In this document: positions 8,831-17,100 of the stretch, in pieces | Position numbering within the stretch: the first letter of the stretch is position 1 | How the letters are laid out: each line of letters starts with the position of its first letter | Assembly (NCBI GenBank): GCA_900468535.1 | Contig: UBTY01000024.1 | Location: forward strand, 62,001 to 126,000 | Direction: 5' to 3' | DNA: 64,000 nt | Source of the DNA: Hyphomicrobiales bacterium | Lineage (GTDB): Bacteria > Pseudomonadota > Alphaproteobacteria > Rhizobiales > Rhizobiaceae | The notes under the pieces: model-generated | The model's database searches: none | Seen by the model: the letters and a program-made list of their open reading frames with translations, nothing else | Told to the model about the DNA's origin: nothing | Translations under genes and position numbers: made by a program

Positions 8831-9757
8831 TCAAGCAGCGTCGCGAATGTTGGTCGCCTCCGGCTGTAGCCCGTGAAGGAATGCCGTTGCGCGCTGCGCA
8901 TGCGCTGCCGCCTGGAAGATCGCCCGTTTGTCATTAGCCAGCACCGTCAACCAGGACTGAAGATAGGACGCGTGGTCGGGCCTTGGCTCGAGTTCAGGGG
9001 CTATCCCGAGGTCGGCGCAAAGGAAACAACTGCCAAGCTCGGCAATCAGCTCCTCTCGGGCCCGCTCGCTCTTATCCCTGACATAGCGTGACAGGTCGCG
9101 GCCGACACGGTTCTCAGCGGCAGTCCAGTGCGTCGCCTCATGGCTCAGTGTGGCATAGTAGCTTGCGGCGTCCTTGAACGTCTCGAAGGGTGGCATCTGG
9201 ATGAGATCAGGACCGGGGGCGTAGAAAGCGTGATTTCCGCCGTGGCGGATCACCGCGCCGGTGCTGCGAAAAAAACAATCCGCCTGCTCAATCCGAGCGA
9301 CGGGATCGATCAGGATCTCCGGCCGATGGTCGTAGTCCTCGGGCAATCCGTCGATCTGCTCGGCGTTGAACACGGAGTAGGCTTTCAGGAAAGGGATTTC
9401 TCGATCGACCTCACGGCCTTTTCCGTCCGTTTCGGATTTGGTGAACCGGCTCGCGAACACGACCGTCGATCCCGTCTCGCCCTTACGAACGGCCGCCCCG
9501 AGCTCCAACGCCTGCTTGAACGTAATCCACATTGACGAAGCAAACCCTCGCGACATCTGCTCCGACCATAGCAAGAGCACGTTCATGCCCGAATAGGGCT
9601 GGCCATTGTGTCGGAGCGGACGCGTGATCCGGCCATTCGTGTTCGCGGCATTCCATGGCTTCATCCAGGGCCGGACCCCGTTTGCGAGGTCGTCGATGAT
9701 CCGATCGGTGATGCGGGAATAGATGTCGGTGCGCTGGCTTTCGACGTTCTTGGTCAT
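8831..9757 (-). CDS. ardC: ArdC-like antirestriction protein (ssDNA-binding domain plus zincin-like peptidase)
   Basis: A 308-residue protein. The N-terminal part (MTKNVESQRTDIYSRITDRI, then GVRPWMKPWNA) is the ArdC-type ssDNA-binding domain (DUF1738). The C-terminal part carries the metalloprotease motif HEATH in LSHEATHWTAAENRVGRDL, with the two His and the Glu expected for a zincin. ArdC proteins protect incoming plasmid DNA from type I restriction during conjugation; that role is family knowledge. GGAGATGAGAA precedes the ATG, and that GGAG is part of a small hairpin (9765-9779) that could hide it. It belongs to the minus-strand plasmid block. Confidence 0.87.
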   Translation of the reverse strand: MTKNVESQRTDIYSRITDRIIDDLANGVRPWMKPWNAANTNGRITRPLRHNGQPYSGMNVLLLWSEQMSRGFASSMWITFKQALELGAAVRKGETGSTVVFASRFTKSETDGKGREVDREIPFLKAYSVFNAEQIDGLPEDYDHRPEILIDPVARIEQADCFFRSTGAVIRHGGNHAFYAPGPDLIQMPPFETFKDAASYYATLSHEATHWTAAENRVGRDLSRYVRDKSERAREELIAELGSCFLCADLGIAPELEPRPDHASYLQSWLTVLANDKRAIFQAAAHAQRATAFLHGLQPEATNIRDAA

Positions 9758-9764
9758 TTCTCAT

Positions 9765-9795
9765 CTCCACTATTTGGAGCCGCGCCAATCGCGGC
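9765..9795 (-). promoter_or_regulatory. tandem leader hairpins upstream of ardC, one overlapping the ribosome-binding site
   Basis: Read on the mRNA, GCCGCG (9795-9790) pairs with CGCGGC (9784-9779) over a 5-nt loop. Then CUCCA (9779-9775) pairs with UGGAG (9769-9765), which contains the Shine-Dalgarno. The arms share base 9779, so the two stems may be alternatives. The ATG is at 9757. Confidence 0.5.
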
Positions 9796-10064
9796 CCCGT
9801 CGCGGAGGCCAAGGGCAGGAGCCGTGAGCCGACGGCATGCACCGTAACGGCCGAAACGAAGTGGAGGACGGCGAAGCCGTTGCCTGACGTGGGCGGCTCC
9901 TGCAAGTCCGACGCTCCAGACGGGCCAAGTGCTGTGGCACTCAATCATCCAAGTGCCCGCAACTCTAGCGCTACAACACCGCACTGATGTGCTAGAACCG
10001 GGTTCACGTTCAATTCCGGCGCAAGCCCGGATATGGAGCGATTGGCGGGGCAGGGGATCCAGAT
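9796..10064. other. intergenic region between ardC and the ORF at 10065
   Basis: About 270 bp separate divergent genes and should contain both promoters. It includes a 5-bp inverted repeat (TCCGG...CCGGA near 10014-10030) upstream of the plus-strand gene. No gene is seen. Confidence 0.35.
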
Positions 10065-10358
10065 ATGCCAGAATGGCCTAAAGAGAAGCTTATTAAACAC
10101 GGCCCGGAGCTTCCCATGGAAGAGCGTATCCGGCGATATCAGGAGAACATTCGCACCATCAGGGCGTCTGGTTGCGCCGTCCCAACCTCCGCCATGGTCG
10201 ATTCTCTCGATCCTGTGGTGATCGAGTTGTGGTTCGCTGACAACGCCTTTTCGATCGATCGGATTCGTAAGCTGACGGCGAAGATCGCCGAACTTCCAGA
10301 CGATACAGAGTTTCCTAGCCCATTTATTCTCCTTGCCAAGGACGACGGACAGGGCTGA
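10065..10358 (+). CDS. hypothetical protein (97 aa)
   Basis: A 97-residue soluble protein, MPEWPKEKLIKHGPELPM..., with a charged helical N-terminus and a segment VVIELWFADNAFSIDRIRKL that looks like folded protein rather than a shadow frame. A GGGG run lies about 9 nt before the ATG. No family is recognised. It is plus-strand and converges with the gene at 10446-11030. Confidence 0.55.
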   Translation: MPEWPKEKLIKHGPELPMEERIRRYQENIRTIRASGCAVPTSAMVDSLDPVVIELWFADNAFSIDRIRKLTAKIAELPDDTEFPSPFILLAKDDGQG

Positions 10359-10445
10359 TCTTGTGCGAAAGCGATGAGCACTGTCATGGCAACGCTCATT
10401 CCGGAACGTAGAGGCGGGGCCGGAGCCCCACCTCGGCGCAAGTCC

Positions 10446-11030
10446 TCAGTCGAAAGCGGACATCTGGGCCGCAGCAGCCTTGCGATCCACGGAATGTTCA
10501 GTTTCGACCGGGCGATCGAACGGCCTCCAGCTCTCACCGACGATGTGCTTGTAGGCGGCGACGGCGCCTTCGGCTGCCATCCGCAGCGCGTGGGCTTGGA
10601 TACCCATGTCGGCGGCGAACTCCCGCTTGCGGTGAGCTGCACTATCGTAGCCGACGGGACCGTCGAGGTCCTCGTCGCGGGTGTCGTTTGCGGCCTTGGC
10701 GGTGGCATCACGTGCCTGGGTGACCGCATTGCTGTAGAACTGGCCGGCGCCGTGGGCGGAGCCGACATAGGCGCCGACGATCCGTTGCAAGTGGATTTGC
10801 ATGGCCCGCTCGCCGAGGCCGTCGCTGAGAGCATCCGCAGTCTCGGTAATGAGCCGTTCGTGGAGATCTCGGATCCCGTCGCTGTCGATGACGGCAGTGC
10901 CGAAACTTTCGGCGATCTTGATCGCTTGGGCAGTGTCTGGGCAGGTGAGGCGGACCATGTCGACGGTAGCGCCCTTGCGGAGCTGAACGATCCGGGCGGT
11001 CTGGCGAGGATTGGTTGCGGGCTTGGCCAT
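10446..11030 (-). CDS. conserved plasmid-type hypothetical protein (194 aa)
   Basis: A 194-residue soluble protein from ATG 11030 (AGGAAGAG just upstream). The longer open frame to 11357 is GC-rich leader. It starts MAKPATNPRQTARIVQLRKG, with a helical central part (DLHERLITETADALSDGLGE, then RAMQIHLQRIVGAYVGSAHG) and an Ala-rich C-terminus. I do not recognise a named domain; similar proteins accompany DUF1419, ParB-like and ArdC genes on rhizobial plasmids as far as I recall. The 342-residue open frame on the opposite strand (10374-11402) is its antisense shadow. Confidence 0.68.
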   Translation of the reverse strand: MAKPATNPRQTARIVQLRKGATVDMVRLTCPDTAQAIKIAESFGTAVIDSDGIRDLHERLITETADALSDGLGERAMQIHLQRIVGAYVGSAHGAGQFYSNAVTQARDATAKAANDTRDEDLDGPVGYDSAAHRKREFAADMGIQAHALRMAAEGAVAAYKHIVGESWRPFDRPVETEHSVDRKAAAAQMSAFD

Positions 11031-11407
11031 GTCTCTTCCTTTCGAGCCGAAGTGGGTTCCGGCCCTGTGCCGGCTTGCCCTTCGGTGCGGTCGACCCGAA
11101 CCGGCGGAAGACGGGCGTTTCAGGGTCCGGGCCTGTCCAGGCCAAGCGGAGCCGATCTGCGAGCAAGCAGGGCAACAGCCCAGCGAAGTCGAGCGGAGCC
11201 GCTCCGCGCAGGATGGCGGGTTCCGGCCGCCCCGCGGCGCGATAGCGGCCTTGAAGCGGACGGCCGCTGGTTCAGACCGCAGCAAAACCGAAGGACAAAC
11301 CGCCACGGAGCCACATCCGGACACGACAGGGATATGGCTCCAACCCGTTCTACGCATCGCCGGGGTGACCGGCGGCGGAGTGGACGTTTTGGAAAGGCCT
11401 GATGGGA
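11031..11407. other. long GC-rich leader with hairpin upstream of the 194-aa gene
   Basis: 377 bp with no credible gene. Near the minus-strand gene, CCGGC (11059-11063) and GCCGG (11069-11073) form a hairpin about 30 nt before the ATG at 11030. The rest is GC-rich and open in several frames, which explains long false ORFs on both strands. Confidence 0.45.
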
Positions 11408-13156
11408 TTACTCTGCCGCGATACCGCAGGCGGTCTCGTGGTTGTCGAGCGTGCCCGGACCCTCGTTAGATCCCACTATGCAGGAGCCATCGACCTCGAC
11501 ACGCGCGCCATCGGCAATGACGTGGCTGGCAACAGTCTCGTCGCATTCCCCTTCGTGCCACGGGACAGCATCGTGCTCAAGGTGGTTGAGAAGACCAAGG
11601 ACTTCCGTTTGCTCCGGCGCGAAAAGAGCAGATGGATGGACGAGGTGCATATCGCCTTCGAAGTGGGTGACGAGAGCCGCGCGAGTGTCGCGGACGCGCG
11701 CTCGCGGATCGAGACCGGCATCCCTGGCGACGGTTTCAAGAGCCTGACGCGACAGGGCCGCGAGGAAGTCCTCCGACCCCATGTTCGGCAGGTAGCTATC
11801 CGCACCGATCGCCTCGCCGGCGACACGGGACACGACACCACTGTTCGACATGCCGCGCCGGCACGAGAGCACGTCGATCAAAGCGGCACGGGCAGCAACG
11901 CGAACGGTATTTATGTCGAAAGACAGCCTGCCATCCTCAGTAATGAGGCGTGCCGCATGGCGCCCGAAGCGCGTACCACCATAAAGGCCGCCTGCTGCGC
12001 CGGAGTCGACCCGAACATTATGTCCGGCGAAGGCAAGGACCAGCAGCGCCATCAGCATATCATCTTCGATCGGGGCACGGCCGAGGGCATCGTGCAGGGC
12101 GTCGGTGCGGAAGTCGCCAATCATATCCAGACCCTTCTGGGTGACATCAGGACGTGCCTTCGGTGTTGAACCGGTGTCGTCACTGATGGTGCCGTCGGCA
12201 TCACGCGAACTGCCGTCTTTCGGCTTGTCCGCCTCCGGCATGCGATAGTGGACGGTCTGAACCTTGCCGTCGCGATCGAGATAGAGCCCCGTGTGGTCAG
12301 ACTTGGACGGCTTGCCGTAGACTTGAGACGCTTTCTTCGGCAATTCCGGCTGACCGTAGTTACTCACCTCCAAAATACCGCCACGCTTTGGCAGATTGCC
12401 GGTCATCCACTCGTGCTGGGCGCCAAGGAAGCCCTCGACATTGGTAGTGTAGCGACCATCCTGGTCGGCCGGTGCGAAGAGATCCTCCACCCATTCGATG
12501 CCATAGGCGTGAGCGAGATCATCGCCAAAGCTCGCGTCCCTGGCATACATGCGCTTCTTGGTCAGGGCATTGGCGATCTGCCACCACGGCGCGGTGTCGC
12601 CCTTCTTCGGCTTATGCGCCTTCCAGACTTCCTTTTGATCGACCTGACCGGCGGCCGCGATTACCCGTAGCTGCTGTTCCGATGGCATGTCGCCCAGCGC
12701 CATCTGCTCGAGCATGCCCGGCAGGACATTGGCGAGCAGGCGCAACTTGCGGATCTGGCGAACGGGAAGGGCAAGAGCGACGGCGATCGCTTCCTCGGTC
12801 CAGCCGAGAGCAACGAGCCGTTCGATGCCTCGCCACTGGTCGACCGGGTTCAGGGCCTCGCGAACGCTGTTTTCGACCATCGAGCGCATCGCGCCGTTGT
12901 CGTTAGCCGCATCCACGACGAGGATCTCGATTTCTTCGAGGCCGGCGGCAATCGCAAGCTGGACGCGGCGATGGCCGGCGTCGATGATGTAGCCGTTGCC
13001 GCCATCGGCTTCAGGCGCCACAATAGGCGGCTGTACGATGCCAACGGCCTTGATCGTCGCCAGCATCAGCGCATCGGCCTGCGGCGACGACTTCGACTGG
13101 CGCATCCGGTCTGGGTTTTCCTTCAGAGCGCGTGGGTCAACCTTCATGATCTGCAT
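11408..13156 (-). CDS. ParB/RepB/Spo0J-like nuclease-domain protein
   Basis: A 583-residue protein. Residues 1-120 form a ParB N-terminal domain: MQIMKVDPRALKENPDRMRQ, then DAGHRRVQLAIAAGLEEIEI with the ParB box residues (GHRR), and ENSVREALNPVDQWRG. A helix-turn-helix-like segment follows (TEEAIAVALALPVRQIRKL, about 140-160). The long C-terminal half (about 250-583) has no domain I know. It is far longer than a partition ParB (about 300-350) and has no ParA neighbour, so it is more likely one of the ParB-like proteins of plasmid accessory blocks than a segregation protein. The ATG at 13156 has AAGGA 8-12 nt upstream and a leader shared with the DUF1419 gene. Confidence 0.85.
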   Translation of the reverse strand: MQIMKVDPRALKENPDRMRQSKSSPQADALMLATIKAVGIVQPPIVAPEADGGNGYIIDAGHRRVQLAIAAGLEEIEILVVDAANDNGAMRSMVENSVREALNPVDQWRGIERLVALGWTEEAIAVALALPVRQIRKLRLLANVLPGMLEQMALGDMPSEQQLRVIAAAGQVDQKEVWKAHKPKKGDTAPWWQIANALTKKRMYARDASFGDDLAHAYGIEWVEDLFAPADQDGRYTTNVEGFLGAQHEWMTGNLPKRGGILEVSNYGQPELPKKASQVYGKPSKSDHTGLYLDRDGKVQTVHYRMPEADKPKDGSSRDADGTISDDTGSTPKARPDVTQKGLDMIGDFRTDALHDALGRAPIEDDMLMALLVLAFAGHNVRVDSGAAGGLYGGTRFGRHAARLITEDGRLSFDINTVRVAARAALIDVLSCRRGMSNSGVVSRVAGEAIGADSYLPNMGSEDFLAALSRQALETVARDAGLDPRARVRDTRAALVTHFEGDMHLVHPSALFAPEQTEVLGLLNHLEHDAVPWHEGECDETVASHVIADGARVEVDGSCIVGSNEGPGTLDNHETACGIAAE

Positions 13157-13164
13157 CGGATCTG

Positions 13165-13199
13165 TCCTTCTGGGTTGCGGACCGGCGCCTTGCCAGTCC
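13165..13199 (-). promoter_or_regulatory. structured leader of the parB-like gene
   Basis: The mRNA leader folds as an 8-bp stem (13199-13192 with 13186-13179, one G-U pair) and then runs into the ribosome-binding site. The 19-nt block 13165-13183 matches 19927-19945 before the DUF1419 gene at 18 of 19 positions, with the same 8-nt gap to the ATG. Confidence 0.6.
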
Positions 13200-13441
13200 C
13201 TCCTGTCTTCATTCTTTCTCGAAGACGCCTCCCGGACCGCAGGACGAGCGGGGCAACGCAACTGTCGACGAGCATCCCTGCAATGCCGGGGGAGCAGGGC
13301 TTGCAGCCCTGCGAGCGCGAATGGCCGGGATGCAGAGACGACGATTGAGCGAAGCGGCGATGCCCCGCCCGCTCTGCGATCACCCTTCCTTCGCTCTTTC
13401 CTTCATTTTAATCTCTCCTATTTTCCGCTGCAGATCAGACC
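13200..13441. other. intergenic region between parB-like gene and ORF 13442
   Basis: About 240 bp of divergent intergenic DNA with several short inverted repeats near 13270-13310. No gene is seen. Confidence 0.35.
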
Positions 13442-13966
13442 GTGAGGGAGGGAAAGGGTGAACCGCTTCTTCGTGCCAGGACTGCTGTGTTTGTCGATCA
13501 GTCCACCCGCATCCTCGCGGACGGCGCGACGTCCGCAAGGCCGGCCGTCGATCCGGCAAGTCCTGCATGCAAGAAGGTGAGTGCGGATGAGCTTCAGAAA
13601 TTCGTCGGCGCTCCTGCCGCTATCCGAGCGACCAGCGCAAGACTAGGTATCTGGGTCGGTGCCCTTGAGGGCGCCTACGTGCAGGTGATGCTGTTTCCTG
13701 GTGAGAGCCTTGGTGTAAAACCAGACCAGGAATGGGCCTATTTCGATCAAACGGTGGGTGGTGAGATGGATCAAAATGGATCCGAGGCTTTCATTGAGCT
13801 ACCCGATATTGGGGAAAAAGCCTGGGGCCTCAAGCTGGCCGACAATCCGGAGCAATACTTCAAGGTTTACGCTTTCAAGGGGAAAGACAGCCTGGCTATT
13901 GCGACAAACGGGATCGGCTACGACGCGACTGTCGCAATCGCGCGCATTGCAGTGTCGCGAATGTAG
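13442..13966 (+). CDS. hypothetical protein, possibly a frameshifted secreted protein
   Basis: The frame reads 174 residues from a GTG. From about residue 40 it looks like real protein (CKKVSADELQKFVGAPAAIR, later VMLFPGESLGVKPDQEWAYF and a well-behaved C-terminus). The first 35 residues (MREGKGEPLLRARTAVF...) do not. In the +1 frame, a GTG at 13458 preceded by a GGGAAAG run begins MNRFFVPGLLCLSISPPASS, which resembles a signal peptide. The gene may therefore have lost or gained a base between about 13500 and 13570. No family is recognised. It is plus-strand and isolated between two minus-strand genes. Confidence 0.5.
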   Translation: MREGKGEPLLRARTAVFVDQSTRILADGATSARPAVDPASPACKKVSADELQKFVGAPAAIRATSARLGIWVGALEGAYVQVMLFPGESLGVKPDQEWAYFDQTVGGEMDQNGSEAFIELPDIGEKAWGLKLADNPEQYFKVYAFKGKDSLAIATNGIGYDATVAIARIAVSRM

Positions 13967-14135
13967 GCAAAAAGAAAGGGCCGACGGAAAACCGCGGCCC
14001 ATAAGGTGTGGAGATCTTTGTCTCCAGAGGGGAACAGCTTTTGCAGCGGAACTGGGAGAAGACCGCCATGTGCATCAGCTGCAGGCGTTATGCCCGATTT
14101 TTGACCAGATGGAAAACATTTATTGTGCAATGCAG

Positions 14136-17100
14136 CTATGCAGTCGCTGCGATGGTCGCATAATCGGGATCTGCGGCCAGCTGGGTTTCGATAGCCCGCA
14201 GCTCCTGGCGTTTTTCCTTCAGGTCATTGGCAAACGAAAAGACGCTTCCGTCTCGCGAACGGTAGGACGCGAGACGGCGTTCGGCTTCTGCCAGCCGCAG
14301 TCGGTACTGGAGCCGCTCCTCCACGAACCCGCCGATGGCATGCTCCAATCGTGATATCGCGCCGAGCGGCGTGACTGTAATGGCCAGATCAATCTCGTAT
14401 TCCGCGCCGGTGCGCTGGAGCAGCGTCTCGAAGCGGTAACCGTCACCCTGGCCAAAACGCTCGCCCTTATAGACGAGATCGAAGCCGCCTATCGTCGCCA
14501 GATGCACCGCACCGTCCTGCTGCAACTGCAGGAGCGTGAGGATCTCCTTCATCAGCGCGCGACCGGCTTCCTTGCGATCGGTATGCTCCTCACCGAGCAC
14601 CATCATCGCAAACGCATCGCCGGCCGTCGACCGGAGGCGTGCAATGTCCTGGCCGATGTCGCCGATCCGCCGGGTCGCGACCTCGATGTCGCGTTCTGCG
14701 TCGCGCATTTGTCGACGAACGGCATATTGATCGTCCTCGTGTGCGGCCCGCAGCCGCTCGAGCCGCGCGACATCGGCCTCCAGCCCAGCCTTCTGCATCA
14801 GCCTCTCATCCCCCGAAGCGATGGCCTTGGCCATGGCGAACTGGTTGGCGGCGCCTTCACCGACATCTTCGAGCCGCCGGATCGAGGTGTCGCCGGAAAG
14901 TGCTGCGGCGATGAAACGGGCCTTGCGCTCATTGTTCTGCCACATGCTCGCATCAAGACTTCCCTCTGTCGCATAGGCGAAGATATCGACCTCGTCGTGC
15001 TGGTTGCCCTGGCGCACAATGCGACCCTCCCGCTGCTCGATGTGCGACGGCAGCCATGGGACGTCGAGATGGTGGAGCGCCTTCAACCGAAGCTGGGCAT
15101 TGACGCCCGTGCCCATCGTCTCCGACGAGCCGATCAGGAAGCGAACCTTTCCGGCGCGGACATCGCCGAACAACCGCTGCTTGGCCTCGGTTTTCTTGAA
15201 GTCCTGCATGAAGGCGATCTGTGATGCCGGCACACCGAGTCGGATCAGCTCGTCGCGGATAAAGCGATAGGCGGAGAAGCCTCGGGACTTCTCGACATTG
15301 ATCGTGCCGAGATCGGAGAAGATCATCTGGGCGGCGCCGGGGATGTCAAAATCCTTTCCGTCTGGGCGCCGATAGATCGCCTCACCGGTCTCCTGCCAGA
15401 TTCGATGGGCATTGCGCACGAGCAGATTGAGCTTGTTATCCGTCTCGTTGTCGGCCGCCGGCATGACGAAGCGCAGGTCGATTGCGGCGTGGCGGCCATC
15501 AGTGATGACCGAGAGCAGGATGTCATCGCCTGGCTTAGCCGGTCCCTCCCGCTTCTCGATCGCCTTGATCCGGCCATCGAGCATTTGCTGGTAGGTCTTG
15601 AAGAGCGCCGTCGGCTTGGCCGTCAGAATCTGCCGGCGCCCAGTAGAAAGGTTCGGCACCTTCACGTACTGCCGGAGATCGTCGGGCAAGACGACATCGG
15701 CAAAGGACCGGAACATGGCGATGAGCTCCGGTACATTCACGAAGGAGGCGAAGCGGCTGACCGGCTTATATTTGCCAGACGGCTGGATCTCCAATTCCGT
15801 GGTCGTATCGCCGAAGCACGATGCCCAGGCATCGAACTCGTGCAGCCCGCGCTCGGCAAGTGCTGCATGGCCAAGTAAGCGCTGAATGGAGTACATTTCT
15901 CCGAGCGTGTTGGTGATCGGCGTGCCGGACGCGAGCACAAGCGCCCGCCCGGGGTTCTTCGTCTCGATGTAGCGGGATTTGACATAGAGGTCCCAGGCGC
16001 GCTGCGAGCCGTTCGGGTCGATGCCCTTCAGTGTCGACATGTTGGTGGCGAAGGACAGTTTTCGGAATTCCTGCGCTTCGTCGACGATGATCTGGTCGAC
16101 GCCAATTTCGGAGATGGTCAGAAGATCGTCCTTGCGAGTGGCGAGACCTTCGAGCCGTTCCTGCAATCCTTCCTTCAGCCGCTCGAGGCGCTTGCGCGAG
16201 ACGCGGTCTTCGCTGTCGACCTTGGTCAGCAGATCCTCGTAGAGCTGCAACTCGTCCTGGATCATCTCCTGTTCGAAGGCCGAGGGAACGGCGATGAAAC
16301 GAAACGCAGAATGCGTGATGATGATCGCGTCCCAGGTGGCGGTCGCCGCGCGCGACAGGAAACGGGCGCGCTTGTCCTTGGTGAAGTTCGTCTCGTCGGC
16401 GACCAGAATACGGGCATTCGGATAGAGCGCGAGAAACTCGCGCGCTGCCTGCGCCAGGCAATGGCCCGGCACGACCAGTATTGCCTTGGCGATGAGACCG
16501 AGCCGGCGCTGTTCCATGATGGCGGCGGCCATGGTCATCGTTTTGCCGGCGCCGACGGCATGGGCGAGATAGGTGGAGCCATCGGCGATGATCCGCCAGA
16601 TGCCGCGTTTCTGGTGGCCATAAAGAACGAAGGCGCCTGAGGCGCCGGGAAGTCTGAGATGGGAGCCGTCGAATTTGCGCGGCGCGATATTGTTGAAGCG
16701 ATCATTATAATCACGCGCCAGCCGATCGGTGCGATCGGGATCGGTCCAGACCCAATCCTGGAAGGACTGCTTAATCCTCTGCAGCTTGTCGCGGGCGGCT
16801 TCGGTATCGACGACGTTGAGCACCCGGTGCTCGCCATCGGCGTCCTTGAACACGTCGAAGATCTGGGGAACCCGGCTGTTGAGCGCATCGGCAAGCAGGT
16901 CGCCGGCATGACGGCGGCTCGTGCCCCATTCAGACGTGCCCGTGGCACTATAGCCGAGTTGCCGAGCCTCCACCGTCCATGACCCGAGTTCCGGCATATG
17001 GTGGATGCGGATATCGGCCTCCATCTTCTCCTTCACGAAGGCGACGACATCAGCAGCCGGAATCCATGGCGCACCGAGACGCGCGGTGATGTCGGAGGGT

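Noticed and set aside
10374..11402. 342-residue open frame on the plus strand
   Set aside because: It lies antisense to the 194-aa gene and its GC-rich leader; its sequence has no domain and no ribosome-binding site.
11402..12169. 255-residue plus-strand frame opposite the ParB-like gene
   Set aside because: Shadow of a gene with recognised ParB motifs.
11408..13156. true plasmid partition locus
   Set aside because: No ParA-like gene is adjacent, no parS-like repeat was seen, and the protein is much longer than partition ParB.
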